A DNA stretch of 64,000 nucleotides from Sulfolobales archaeon Acd1 (GCA_000389735.1 APJY01000001.1:1-64000); one strand, 5' to 3'. Shown: positions 7,690 to 16,839, numbered from the stretch's first letter. Made by a program: numbers and translations. The notes: generated by a model from the letters alone, not told the origin.

Positions 7690-8587
7690 CTACCCTGAAC
7701 GTTTCCGGCTCTTTTTCAGAACAAACGGGTAACTTCACGGGGCACCTGGGCTCGAACCTACACCCTTTCGGCGGATTAATCAAGCTAGGCAGGGAGCCCG
7801 GGATCCCCTTAACGCTCGTCTTGTCGAGGGTCGGGATGGAGCTAATCAAGGCAGATGTATAGGGATGAGCCGGGGTCTTGATCACGTCCTCAACGTTCCC
7901 GCCCTCCACGACCTTCCCGGCGTACATCACGTAAATTCTGTCAGTTATCATGGAGAGAAGGGCTATGTCGTGAGTTATGAAGAGAACGGAGATCCCCTCC
8001 TCGTCTCTCAGCCTCTTGAAGAGCCTTAGCATTTGGATCTGAGTCACGACATCCAAGGCCGTCGTGGGCTCATCGGCAATAAGGAGCTTAGGTTTCATAG
8101 CTATGGCAAGGGCAATGAAGGCCCTCTGCTTCTGCCCCCCTGAGAGCTCGTGGGGGTACTTATCAGCGATGCTCGGATCTAGGTTAACCATGCTGAGGAG
8201 CTCTTTGGTTCTCTCCCAGTAGTCCCCCTCGTAACCGTGAACCTTGAGGGTCTCGAAGAACTGATCTTTGATCTTGAACGTGGGAGAGAAGGAGTTCATG
8301 GAGGCCTGAAAGACCATCGCTATCTTCTTCCACCTGAACTGCCTCACGTACTCGTTTATTGGTATGGATAGGATGTCAGTTCCCTCGAAGAGTATTTTGC
8401 CTCCCGCGATCCTCCCTGGAGGATAGATTAGCCTCATCACGGCCAGGGCCAAGGTCGATTTGCCGGAACCGCTCTCCCCCACGAGCCCTATTATCTCCCC
8501 CTTCTCCACCTCCAGGTCAACGTCATCAACGGCCCTCACGTCCCCCTTAGGGGTGCTGAAGTAAACTTTCAGGCCCTCAATTTTCAT
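7640..8587 (-). CDS. Oligopeptide/dipeptide ABC transporter ATPase, OppD/DppD type
   Basis: A 315-residue ATPase partner of the OppF-like protein. Walker A GESGSGKST is at residues 37-45, signature LSGGQKQRA, Walker B LLIADEPTTALD, H-loop ITHD, and the C-terminal Cys-rich extension CRFEPRCPVKLPVC. TTG precedes ATG directly; I chose ATG 8587. The start is four bases past the stop of the OppC permease, and the end overlaps the OppF-like gene by 50 bases, so translation is probably coupled. The two ATPases are diverged paralogs, as is normal for Opp/Dpp-type importers. Confidence 0.92.
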   Translation of the reverse strand: MKIEGLKVYFSTPKGDVRAVDDVDLEVEKGEIIGLVGESGSGKSTLALAVMRLIYPPGRIAGGKILFEGTDILSIPINEYVRQFRWKKIAMVFQASMNSFSPTFKIKDQFFETLKVHGYEGDYWERTKELLSMVNLDPSIADKYPHELSGGQKQRAFIALAIAMKPKLLIADEPTTALDVVTQIQMLRLFKRLRDEEGISVLFITHDIALLSMITDRIYVMYAGKVVEGGNVEDVIKTPAHPYTSALISSIPTLDKTSVKGIPGSLPSLINPPKGCRFEPRCPVKLPVCSEKEPETFRVGDKHYAACWRLAPDRA

Positions 8588-8591
8588 CAAG

Positions 8592-9893
8592 TCACTTCAC
8601 CCCCACCCTCGGGGACACGATCTTGTCTATCGCGTAACCGACCATGACGAAGGGGGCAGATACTACCACTATCATAATGCCCGGGAAGAGTATCCACCAC
8701 CACCAGCCGTTGAGGGCGGCCTGGTTCGCCTCAGCCGAGTTCAACATTTCCCCCCAGCTCACGAGGCCGGGAGGGTAGACCCCTAAGAAGGCCAGGGTCT
8801 CGATCAGTATCACCGCGCTGGGTATCCCTAAGACGGTGTAGGCCACAGCGAAGGGGAGGAGCCTGGGCACGACATGAGTGAAGAAAGACCTGTACTTGGG
8901 AACCCCGAGTATGTAATCCGCCTCCACGTAGGTTAAGGATCTTACGGAGATCGCCGCGGCCCTGGCGATTATGGCGTAAGCCGGCCACGACAAGAAGGCT
9001 ATTAAGAGCATCTCACTGATTATGGAAAGACCCGAGGGAAGGGCGTATTCCATCGTCACCAGGAAGGGGAGGGCGGGCAACGCGAGGACTACCAACATGA
9101 ACCACTGCAACACGTCGTCCTTCCTCCCTCCTAGGAACCCCGCTAGCCCTCCATAAATCACCCCGACCCCGACTGAGACCACGCTTGTTAACACCGCCAG
9201 CAACAAGGTGCTCGGAAGGCCCATGAGTATGCCCAGGTCTATCGGCCTTCCGTAAAAGTCCGTGCCCATAAGCCCGTAAGATGAGCCTTGAACGTTTACT
9301 GTGACGGAAGCCCCGTTTAAGGGGGCGTTAGAGTAGATCACCACGCTAACTTTGTACGGTCCCTTCAGGGTCTCGTTGAACATGCCCTTGCCGTCCACGC
9401 CGAAGAGGGCCGCCACGACCCGCTGAGACGTTACGGTCGCGGGGTAAGTTCCCGTGTACTTGTAAATCAGGTTCGAGGCGACGCTGGTGAGAGGAGGTGA
9501 GGTGGTGATGACGGGGAACGAATTGCCCGTCGAGATCGTTACCTGAACGCCGTCTGGCTTGATTATCTCCAAATAAGAAGTAACGATGGAGGTAGCGTTC
9601 GAGACCTGTATAGTTAAGCCTGAGGGGAAGCCGTTGTAGGCGTACTGAAAGCTAGCGGATGCTGTGTAAACGTAAAGGTTCCCGCTCTTAGTGGAAAGCG
9701 AGAGGGGGAGGTTAAGAGAGAAGCTCGGAGGGTTCTCGAACCCGTTGAAGTAGTTCACCCAGTAAGGGGGGACGTGGGCAGGGTAATTCAACCAGGCCGC
9801 CGGGTTGTACCAGGCTTTGTAGAGGCTGGTAGGGATGACGAACTGAGCGTAAACCGCGAAGCCCACGAGCACTAAGATCCAGGCTAAGCCCAC
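8592..9893 (-). CDS. ABC importer permease, OppC/DppC type, with large external domain
   Basis: The C-terminal half is a normal permease with five hydrophobic segments and the EAA loop (VEADYILGVPKYRSFFTHVVPRL). Between TM1 (about residues 3-20) and the permease core (from about 225) there is an unusual 190-residue, Ser/Thr/Tyr-rich, beta-like extracytoplasmic domain. The GTG start given here begins directly at TM1. The frame is open 21 codons further upstream and reads like a real N-terminus (SEEFGIKAIVRALLRSKTFV), but that stretch has no ATG, GTG or TTG; an ATT at 9956 overlaps the OppB stop as ATTAG. It forms the pore with OppB. Confidence 0.85.
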   Translation of the reverse strand: MGLAWILVLVGFAVYAQFVIPTSLYKAWYNPAAWLNYPAHVPPYWVNYFNGFENPPSFSLNLPLSLSTKSGNLYVYTASASFQYAYNGFPSGLTIQVSNATSIVTSYLEIIKPDGVQVTISTGNSFPVITTSPPLTSVASNLIYKYTGTYPATVTSQRVVAALFGVDGKGMFNETLKGPYKVSVVIYSNAPLNGASVTVNVQGSSYGLMGTDFYGRPIDLGILMGLPSTLLLAVLTSVVSVGVGVIYGGLAGFLGGRKDDVLQWFMLVVLALPALPFLVTMEYALPSGLSIISEMLLIAFLSWPAYAIIARAAAISVRSLTYVEADYILGVPKYRSFFTHVVPRLLPFAVAYTVLGIPSAVILIETLAFLGVYPPGLVSWGEMLNSAEANQAALNGWWWWILFPGIMIVVVSAPFVMVGYAIDKIVSPRVGVK

Positions 9894-9951
9894 AACGAAG
9901 GTCTTGGACCTGAGTAGAGCCCTGACTATAGCCTTGATACCGAACTCCTCG

Positions 9952-11019
9952 CTAATCCTCGCCCACCCTTATTCTCGGGTCTAATACCCCGTAGATAAGT
10001 TCTCCCAAAAGCAGCCCGGCGAGCAGCACAAGCGTCGTCACGTAGAGGACGCCCAGCATCACCGGGACATCGTTCTGAATAATGGCCTCCCAGGTAAGGA
10101 GGCCCATGCCGGGCCATTGGAAGACTACCTCTGTTGTCAAGGATCCAGTTATGGATGTAGTTAAAGCGAGGAGTACCTGCGTGACTATCGAGGGAGAGGA
10201 GGCCCTCATTACGTGCTTGAAGAGCACTATTCTCTCCGGTATCGCCCTTGCCCTAAGGGCTATAACGAAGTCCTCACTTAAGGTGCTCAGGACCAGGCTC
10301 CTCACGACGTAGGCGAACCCCCCGACTCCCACGATTATGATCGAGATGAGGGGTAGGGCCATGTGGTAAAGCACGTCAAGGGCATAAAGCACGGGATTCT
10401 TCGGCGGAGGAACGCTTACAATACCTCCAGGCGGGAAGAGGTGAACCCCGTAAGCCAGAGCCGCTATCAATAGGAAGCCTATCCACCACGTGGGAAAACT
10501 CGAGTGAACTACCGCCACTACGGGTACTAACCTGTCCCAAACGCTTCCAGCATACCTCGCGGCCAAAAGGCCGATGACCAAACCCAGGATTATGACGATG
10601 ATTGTGCCGGTAGTGAAGAGGAGAATAGTGTTGGGTAAATAAGAGGCTATGATGTCCGCAACGGCGTAAGACCCCGTGTTGCTAGTGATGGGGGCATTGG
10701 TGTAACCGTAGCCTAAGTTGAACGTGAGGAGGTTCTTCAGGAAGTAAAAGAACTGAACCGCGAAGGGCTTGTTCAGTCCGTACGACGCTATTATTTGGTT
10801 CACTATCTGGTCGTGTATCTGTTGAATTTGCTCGGGAGTTAACGGGGTGTGAGAGCGTTGCTGGAGCGTCCTGAGCGTTTCGGCCGCCACGAAGTTAGCG
10901 GAGTTAACTATCACGGTAGTGTATATCGGGTAAGTCCCGACGAATAGGATAGCCATGGTGCCGAAGAGGGCCAAAATATAAGAAATCACTTTCTTTATCG
11001 CGAAAGACAAGTACCCCAT
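9952..11019 (-). CDS. ABC importer permease, OppB/DppB type
   Basis: 355 residues: TM1 at about 9-30, an external loop of about 90 residues, then five more membrane segments and the EAA coupling loop (ALRARAIPERIVLFKHVMRA) that contacts the ATPases. This is the layout of OppB/DppB permeases. The start is ATG 11019, 15 bases after the binding-protein stop, so it is second in the importer operon. Its stop overlaps the likely N-terminal extension of the OppC gene. Confidence 0.9.
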   Translation of the reverse strand: MGYLSFAIKKVISYILALFGTMAILFVGTYPIYTTVIVNSANFVAAETLRTLQQRSHTPLTPEQIQQIHDQIVNQIIASYGLNKPFAVQFFYFLKNLLTFNLGYGYTNAPITSNTGSYAVADIIASYLPNTILLFTTGTIIVIILGLVIGLLAARYAGSVWDRLVPVVAVVHSSFPTWWIGFLLIAALAYGVHLFPPGGIVSVPPPKNPVLYALDVLYHMALPLISIIIVGVGGFAYVVRSLVLSTLSEDFVIALRARAIPERIVLFKHVMRASSPSIVTQVLLALTTSITGSLTTEVVFQWPGMGLLTWEAIIQNDVPVMLGVLYVTTLVLLAGLLLGELIYGVLDPRIRVGED

Positions 11020-11034
11020 ATTGGGTCACTTCAT

Positions 11035-13680
11035 TTACCTCCTTAACGCTACGGCGACCGCAGCTATAACGATTATCACCACGACGACCAGGGCTATTAC
11101 AAGCGTGCTGTTGAACGGCGCCGAAACGGACGTGGTGGACGTCGGTGTGGTCGTCGATGTAGTAGTGACCGTCGATGGGGCTATGTAGACACTGAATGTC
11201 TGCGGGTTGATCAGGACGCTCGAGGTAGTTTTCACGTACATCACTACCTTCGCCACCTGGTTCTGCAGGTTAGCTGTGGGTAGGTACAGAGTGAACGTGC
11301 CGTTTGGCCCAGATAGGGTACTGTTTTGGGCCATAAGCTTTCCGTTCACGAACACAAGCGCAGTTACGTTGGCGCCCTGTACCCCCACGGCCTCAGAGGA
11401 CCCGGCAGACGTCCCCAGCACGGTTCCGGTTATCATAAGAGGAGTAGTGTTGGTCGCGGATACAGGCGGGGTGAAGGACAGAGTCACAGTCATGGGGTTC
11501 TGTAACACCTGGGACGGTATCGCGGATGGAGGCAGGTTGAAGTACGGGTTGGCACTTAGCACCGCGTACTGAGGTGAGGTGGAGGTGCTGTACTTCGTTA
11601 ATATGTAGGGACCGTCGCCGATCATTGCGTTGCCGTAGGTCTTAATGAAGTTTATCGCCATCTGATAGTCCTGAACCGCCTCGTCAGGGGTCAGTAAGGT
11701 CATGTTAGTCAGCTTCTCCATCTCAATTATACCTTCTGGGATGGTCTTGTTGGCCTGAAGCTGCTGGAGCACGCTCAGGATCATGTTTACGTCATTGGGG
11801 TTGACCACGCTTAGCCAATCTACGCCTAACGATTGTGCTTGGCTACTGGACCAGGCTGCCTTCTTCTCGGAGACTATGACTGCCATGGCCTTATAGATAG
11901 TCCACGGGAACATGTTCCCTCCTGGCAGCGCATATCCGAGCGGGAATAGGTCACCGATATCGGAGACGGCGATCTCGTTGGGATCTGGATACCAGGCGCT
12001 CGTCCAGATCTCAATTGCAGTAGAGTTTAACACCTTGAAGCCGACCACCTGGGATAAGGCAGTGGAATAGAGCGACTGGGCATACGGATCGAAGATGGAG
12101 CTATTGGGGTAGACGGCGACCATATAGGCAATGTATATCTGGTATAGGAGGTCAGCCATGGTTATGTTCTGCCCGTCAGCGAACTTCAGGTACTGCATCA
12201 TAGGGGCGAAGTTCACTATGACAGCCGACTTCGCGAAATTCCCTTGACCTACGTACTGGAACTCGCCATTAGAGGGGTTGAAGGTAATTGCGTCGGGAGG
12301 AACGCTAACGTTAGCCACTGGGGAGTCAGCTACGACTTTCCAGGTGATCGCCCCGTCGGGGGATGGATAACCGTTGCCGTTGTAAGACCACACCCACGGG
12401 TATACTGTAGCCGCGGCCAATTCGTCGGTGTAACTATCCACAAACCCAGCCACCGGGTTCCATGCTCCCTGGCTGAGGTGTCTGACTCCTATCTTCAGCA
12501 CTGGTTGACCGTCACTCATAGTCAGGTAGGACATGGAGTTCAGCGGCCCCTGGATGTAGTTATTGACTAATCCCGTCATGTTGGGAATAGCTACATAGGG
12601 CAGCAATCCCATCCCCAGGTAGACCCTTATCGAGGTGTTGAGACCTATCTCGACGAGTTGCTGAAGGAGCTCGGTCCTCTGCGCGAAGTTAGTGTAATTC
12701 GTGTTGGCCAGCCTGAGCGCTATTTGGTCCGCTATCGACAGCTGTTTAGTCAAGCTCGGGAGCTGGTCATTGGTGGTGTTGAAAGATCCGTAAGCTAGGC
12801 TGACGTTCGATGAGGCAGGCACGTTGCCAAACACCGGGGCCACGAAGGACGTAGCGAGGCCCTCGTCGTAATAAGCGTAAACCCCGCCCCAAGCCTCTAT
12901 CGCGACCTCCCAAGTCGCGTTAACAGGATTGCTTCCGTACACGAGGCTGATTTGTTTGTACAGGTTGCCCGGAACCTCCTGAACCTGGAAGCCGAGCTTC
13001 TCGAGCTGGGCTATCAAGTACTTAGCGTAAGTCTGCCTTACATTCGTGTCCGTCCTCACGAAAACGTAAACCGTTATCGGTTTGCCCTTGTAGTACCATT
13101 TCCCGTTGACGTACTGCGCCCCTGCTGCCGTCAAGGTCTTGTAGATCGTCATGTTAGCATAGGTGAAGTTATAGTGAATGTTCATCGACTCTACTAAGGG
13201 CAACATGTACTGCGTGTCGGGCTCGCCCGTGTACATCGTGACGCTCGGGATTCCGTGACCACCGAGGATGGAATCGACGAAATAGGTCCTGTTGACTATG
13301 AAGTTCATCGCGTATCTGACCTGTTGGAACATGAACGGGTTGAAGCCGTAACTCACGTTAGTCGGGTTGAATAGGACGTCGTACAGCAGGGCTGGAGTGT
13401 AATAGAACTGGAAGTTACTCGGGATCGAGGAAATCTGGCTCAGCGGCACTTGGTAAGCATAAAAGGCGATGTCCTGGTGTACTAGAGCCTGGATCCCCGC
13501 CTGATCGTTACCGCTGTAAGAAATCACGTAGATCTCCGGCGTTACTGGGTATTTGGTCGGCGAGTTCGTGGAGGTTTGTGCTGAGGTCGGGGCTGTAACC
13601 GCTAGCAGGGCTCCTAAGAGGCTGAGAACGATAAGGATGGGGAGAACCGCTACCAGAAATCTCGACTTGCGGCTTAACAT
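11035..13680 (-). CDS. Extracellular solute-binding protein, family 5 (SBP_bac_5), membrane-anchored
   Basis: An 881-residue secreted receptor. Residues 1-36 are a signal segment (RKSR, then FLVAVLPILIVLSLLGALL). The body has family-5 features such as FMFQQVRYAMNFIVNRTYF and KLGFQVQEVP. A Thr/Ser-rich stalk (TVTTTSTTTPTSTTSV, about 833-850) leads to a C-terminal membrane anchor (IALVVVVIIVIAAVAVAL) ending in RR. This tethered design is typical of Sulfolobales, which have no outer membrane. It delivers peptides or oligosaccharides to OppB/OppC; ligand type cannot be told from sequence. It is the first gene of the operon, with a TATA box 28 bases upstream. Confidence 0.9.
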   Translation of the reverse strand: MLSRKSRFLVAVLPILIVLSLLGALLAVTAPTSAQTSTNSPTKYPVTPEIYVISYSGNDQAGIQALVHQDIAFYAYQVPLSQISSIPSNFQFYYTPALLYDVLFNPTNVSYGFNPFMFQQVRYAMNFIVNRTYFVDSILGGHGIPSVTMYTGEPDTQYMLPLVESMNIHYNFTYANMTIYKTLTAAGAQYVNGKWYYKGKPITVYVFVRTDTNVRQTYAKYLIAQLEKLGFQVQEVPGNLYKQISLVYGSNPVNATWEVAIEAWGGVYAYYDEGLATSFVAPVFGNVPASSNVSLAYGSFNTTNDQLPSLTKQLSIADQIALRLANTNYTNFAQRTELLQQLVEIGLNTSIRVYLGMGLLPYVAIPNMTGLVNNYIQGPLNSMSYLTMSDGQPVLKIGVRHLSQGAWNPVAGFVDSYTDELAAATVYPWVWSYNGNGYPSPDGAITWKVVADSPVANVSVPPDAITFNPSNGEFQYVGQGNFAKSAVIVNFAPMMQYLKFADGQNITMADLLYQIYIAYMVAVYPNSSIFDPYAQSLYSTALSQVVGFKVLNSTAIEIWTSAWYPDPNEIAVSDIGDLFPLGYALPGGNMFPWTIYKAMAVIVSEKKAAWSSSQAQSLGVDWLSVVNPNDVNMILSVLQQLQANKTIPEGIIEMEKLTNMTLLTPDEAVQDYQMAINFIKTYGNAMIGDGPYILTKYSTSTSPQYAVLSANPYFNLPPSAIPSQVLQNPMTVTLSFTPPVSATNTTPLMITGTVLGTSAGSSEAVGVQGANVTALVFVNGKLMAQNSTLSGPNGTFTLYLPTANLQNQVAKVVMYVKTTSSVLINPQTFSVYIAPSTVTTTSTTTPTSTTSVSAPFNSTLVIALVVVVIIVIAAVAVALRR

Positions 13681-13703
13681 TGTATAAGGGAAACACGCGA
13701 CTC

Positions 13704-13712
13704 GTTTTTAAG
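13704..13712 (-). promoter_or_regulatory. TATA box of the ABC importer operon
   Basis: Reads CTTAAAAAC on the minus strand, centred 28 bases before ATG 13680, with no Shine-Dalgarno between. This implies a leaderless transcript for the binding-protein gene and the operon behind it. Confidence 0.55.
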
Positions 13713-13744
13713 GATTACTTCAGAATAGCATTTTCTATCAATAC

Positions 13745-14485
13745 TTATTCAGAACTTAGGGCTACTCTACGCCCTAACTGTTTTAGGACACCGTTATTGA
13801 TTTTCTCAGCTTTCATCCCTTTACATTCTGGGTGAAATAACAACGAACTGGATAATACTGCCTCGAACCCCCTGCCTTTAACGTAATATAATTGGTAGTA
13901 GTCCTCAGGAAGGCCCTTGGACTTCACCCTTTCAACGTCGAACGCCCCGTAGTAGTAGAGCGTCGCGACCTTTTTCGGGCTCAGGTGGACGACCAGGGAG
14001 TCGAGGGAGGACCTCATGTGCTTGGCCAGGATCTCGTAACCCCTCCTCAGACCCTTCTGGGCTATGAGAAGGCCCGCCAGCTCGGAGTCTACGTAAGCTT
14101 CCGGATCCCTTACCCTTAACACCTTAGCTAAAGCCTCCCTGTCGACGGAGCCGTTGTGCGCGAAGAAGAAGTCTCCCTTCACGGTGGTGTAATGGTATGG
14201 ATGAGAGTGCCTCGCTGAAACGAGGGCCTCGAAGGACGTCTGCCTCGCGTGGACCACTACCAAGGAGTACCCTCTCACCTTCGGGACTTCGTCGTCCTTG
14301 AAGATCGGCTTGGCGGTCTTGTAGAGTCGCAATCTCTCCGAACTCACCGCCACGTAACCCCAACCGTCTTTATGAGAGGGCTCCTTACTGTTCAGGGGGT
14401 CGTTCTCCGCTACTCCCCTTAGGCAGGAGAAGAGCCTCCTGAACTCCTCCTCGTTACTGCCGGCGAAGCCCAGAAGTCTGCACAT
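13745..14485 (-). CDS. Class II glutamine amidotransferase (YafJ-like, GATase_4)
   Basis: 246 residues. The protein begins MCRLLGFAG, so Cys2 becomes the N-terminal nucleophile after Met removal. The Ntn-hydrolase glutaminase signatures follow: SHKDGWGYV, VHARQTSFE and FFAHNGSVDR. It would release ammonia from glutamine, but no synthase domain is fused or adjacent, so the acceptor is unknown. A paralog with the same plan is encoded at 49182-49901. It has its own promoter with an unusual palindrome and ends 64 bases from the importer's binding-protein gene, whose promoter sits in that gap. Confidence 0.88.
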   Translation of the reverse strand: MCRLLGFAGSNEEEFRRLFSCLRGVAENDPLNSKEPSHKDGWGYVAVSSERLRLYKTAKPIFKDDEVPKVRGYSLVVVHARQTSFEALVSARHSHPYHYTTVKGDFFFAHNGSVDREALAKVLRVRDPEAYVDSELAGLLIAQKGLRRGYEILAKHMRSSLDSLVVHLSPKKVATLYYYGAFDVERVKSKGLPEDYYQLYYVKGRGFEAVLSSSLLFHPECKGMKAEKINNGVLKQLGRRVALSSE

Positions 14486-14507
14486 GATTTTTAGGTAACT
14501 AGAAGTT

Positions 14508-14548
14508 CATTAAGTCTTTTTAAGTCCTTTAAAGGACGTGCGACGTCC
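14508..14548 (-). promoter_or_regulatory. Promoter of the amidotransferase gene with palindromic operator candidate
   Basis: Two TATA-like stretches (minus-strand GACTTAATG at 14508-14516 and CTTAAAAAG at 14516-14524) precede ATG 14485. Next to them are a perfect 14-bp palindrome GTCCTTTAAAGGAC (14524-14537) and a second inverted repeat GGACGT-GCG-ACGTCC (14534-14548) that shares its arm. The position upstream of the TATA box suits an activator or repressor site. Confidence 0.45.
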
Positions 14549-14748
14549 CCATTAACAAGTAAAGTAGAGCGAATACGCCATCCTGAGGGTTCAGAAAGCC
14601 TGAAACGAGGGTTTAGCCACTTGGGGCCCGCGGGCAGGAGAGAGCCTTAGGGACAAAGCACAGCGAAGCGGAGCTCACAATTAGATAGCTAGTCCTAAAC
14701 ACCGGGACCTCGTGGAAAAGATTGGAGAACTCACGAGAGGAAAAAGCC
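14549..14748. other. GC-rich non-coding stretch with several hairpins
   Basis: No gene with a start can be supported. The stretch is GC-rich and holds TTCAG/CTGAA near 14590, GCCCGCGGGC near 14627, and a CTCGTG/CACGAG stem (14709-14714 with 14732-14737) just after the stop of the surface-protein gene. It may be the structured 3' end of that transcript, a small RNA, or debris of a mobile element; I cannot tell which. Confidence 0.3.
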
Positions 14749-16758
14749 TTAGACGCCGTAGGCCGATACGACGACTGTATGAGCCGCGTTAGTCTGCGGG
14801 TCCACCAAGGTCATCTCGATGTCGTACCTCACGAACTTCAGGAAGTTCTGTACGGCCCCGAACTGCAGGATCACTTGATTATTGCCTGGGTTCAGCTGAA
14901 TCGGCACGTTGAAAGCCTCCTGAGCGTTGGTCGACTTCAGGATCGCTCTCGTGATTATCGCGGGCTTATTCACGCTCAAGTAAAGCGTTGCCAAACCCTG
15001 ATGGTTCAGGGTGCCGGGTTTCTCCTCCTTAATCGTTAGTGGTGCAGACTGAGGAGCCTGAGGTTGAGGTGGCGGGGGTGCCTGAACCTGGGTTTGGGGT
15101 TGCGCGGTGGGCTGTTGGGCAGCCTGAGCGGGGGGCTGAGTTGTGGCCTGTTCTTCGGTTGAGCTTGGGTACGCTTGAACCTGGGTCGGAGGCTGTGTGG
15201 GAGTCCCATAAGAGCCTTGGGTCACAACGCCTTGCGTCCTTGGCTTACGCAGTAGTAGGATTACCAGTATTACAACCAGGACAGCGAGTATCACCAGTAG
15301 GATGTTGAAAACGTTCAAACCCGTGTAAGAGCTCTCGTTTATCGGTCCGTAAACCAGTAGCTCGACCCCTCCGGGCCCCGTGTAGTTGCCCTGCCAGTAA
15401 GTAGGCGTGAAGAAGGCTAGTATCGGATTGCTCCCCGCGCTCAGGTAGAGCGTGGATCCTCTGTCCATCCAAGTGACGTTGTTGTTGAGATCCACGCGGT
15501 ACTGTATCACGTAGTAACCGGACGCGTCCAGGATGGGAGATGTGACCTGAATGGGACTCTTCAGGGCTAGCCTCTCGTAGTCGGAGACCTGTATCACGGA
15601 CGGCGGCTGGGACCCCTCGCTGACCCAGGCCTCGTAGACGACGCCGTTGAAGGGCACCGCTACCAAGTACTCAGGCTTCCCGTATGAGACTGGGACCGAC
15701 GCAGGGCCGTTCACCTGGAAGGAGGACGGTGAGACGTTGACGGGTATCCTAACGGTGGAGTTGGGGTAGAGGTAGCTGTTAACTTTCACCGTTGCCCCCG
15801 CGGGGACCCAGAAGCTCTTGCCCACCTCGGTCGCGCCGTTTATGGTTACGTTAACCGGTTCGGAGAAGTTGAGCTGGTAAGCCTTCTCGTAGCTTATGTT
15901 CACTCTCCCTGGGGAGGAGACCACTATGGTCTCTGGCGTCACTGTATAGGCGACTCCCTGACCTACATAAACGGTCTGCTGGTAAACCGTTATCTTCTGC
16001 CCCTGGTTCACCCAGAACCATGAGCCGGTGAGGTTGGTGTCGTTTATGTTGACCTTGAGGGGGAACGGGAAGCTGACGTTGTACTGAACGACGTATACCG
16101 GCGAGACGGTGTAAGTCCCTGAAGCGGATATCGTCACGGAGTTCCCTTGAACCGTCTGACCGTTGACGTTCACAGCGGTGACCAAGTACCTAACCTCACC
16201 GGGCTGGTAGACGTACGGGTTCTCGAAGCTCACCGTGACGGGAGCGTTGAAGGAGAAGGTACGGGAACCGGTGTAGGTAGTGCCGTTTATCGCGTAGGGG
16301 ATCTGCGAGTTGACGGTGAGCGTTATGGAGGTGACCTTGAGTTGTGGGGGTGGCAGGACGACGAGGTTGGCCTGTATGTCGACGCCAGTCGACGTGCCCA
16401 CCAGGACGGTGATCGTGTAAGTCCCGTTGATCCAGCCCGCGCTCACGTACTGTGGAGTAGCCTCGGGGACCGTGAACAGTTGTGCTATCAGTTTACCGCT
16501 GGAATCCGTCTGGTAAACGTTGGTAAATATCAGCTTGTCCCCCGGACTATAGACGTTAACGGTTACCAGCGTGTTCGGATAGCTCGGTGCACTTATGTTA
16601 AGCGTCACCGTCTGATTGGTTCGGTACGTGTAGCCCTGGTAGGGCGGGCTATAGACGGTCACGCCGTTCTGGGTAAACGAAGCTTTCGCTATTACTGGCA
16701 TGAGGGAAACCAAAGCGATTACGGCCAGAAGGGTTACGGTAATTGCCCTCGAGCTCAT
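14749..16758 (-). CDS. Large single-pass surface protein with beta-repeat ectodomain and cytoplasmic C-terminal domain
   Basis: 669 residues. A signal segment (TLLAVIALVSLMPVIAKA) leads to about 450 residues of repeated beta-sandwich-like modules with recurring VTVSxPxRVNISYxKAYxLNFSxPVNVTING-type patterns, many N-glycosylation sites and short PEGA-like elements (SFWVPAGATVKV). A membrane segment follows (NILLVILAVLVVILVILLL then RKPR), then a Pro/Gln-rich linker of about 65 residues, then a roughly 90-residue globular domain (from SAPLTIKEEKPG) on the cytoplasmic side. The family is not one I can name. A TATA-like GGCTTTTCAAC sits about 30 bases before the ATG. It is transcribed alone. The cytoplasmic tail makes it unlike the tail-anchored binding proteins here. 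Confidence 0.65.
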   Translation of the reverse strand: MSSRAITVTLLAVIALVSLMPVIAKASFTQNGVTVYSPPYQGYTYRTNQTVTLNISAPSYPNTLVTVNVYSPGDKLIFTNVYQTDSSGKLIAQLFTVPEATPQYVSAGWINGTYTITVLVGTSTGVDIQANLVVLPPPQLKVTSITLTVNSQIPYAINGTTYTGSRTFSFNAPVTVSFENPYVYQPGEVRYLVTAVNVNGQTVQGNSVTISASGTYTVSPVYVVQYNVSFPFPLKVNINDTNLTGSWFWVNQGQKITVYQQTVYVGQGVAYTVTPETIVVSSPGRVNISYEKAYQLNFSEPVNVTINGATEVGKSFWVPAGATVKVNSYLYPNSTVRIPVNVSPSSFQVNGPASVPVSYGKPEYLVAVPFNGVVYEAWVSEGSQPPSVIQVSDYERLALKSPIQVTSPILDASGYYVIQYRVDLNNNVTWMDRGSTLYLSAGSNPILAFFTPTYWQGNYTGPGGVELLVYGPINESSYTGLNVFNILLVILAVLVVILVILLLRKPRTQGVVTQGSYGTPTQPPTQVQAYPSSTEEQATTQPPAQAAQQPTAQPQTQVQAPPPPQPQAPQSAPLTIKEEKPGTLNHQGLATLYLSVNKPAIITRAILKSTNAQEAFNVPIQLNPGNNQVILQFGAVQNFLKFVRYDIEMTLVDPQTNAAHTVVVSAYGV

Positions 16759-16839
16759 ACTGTGGCAAAGGTAGTACCAGCGGTTGAAAAGCCTGTTCGC
16801 GAGGCCTTACGGGGCTTTCCGCTTAAATAAGCTTTGAAG

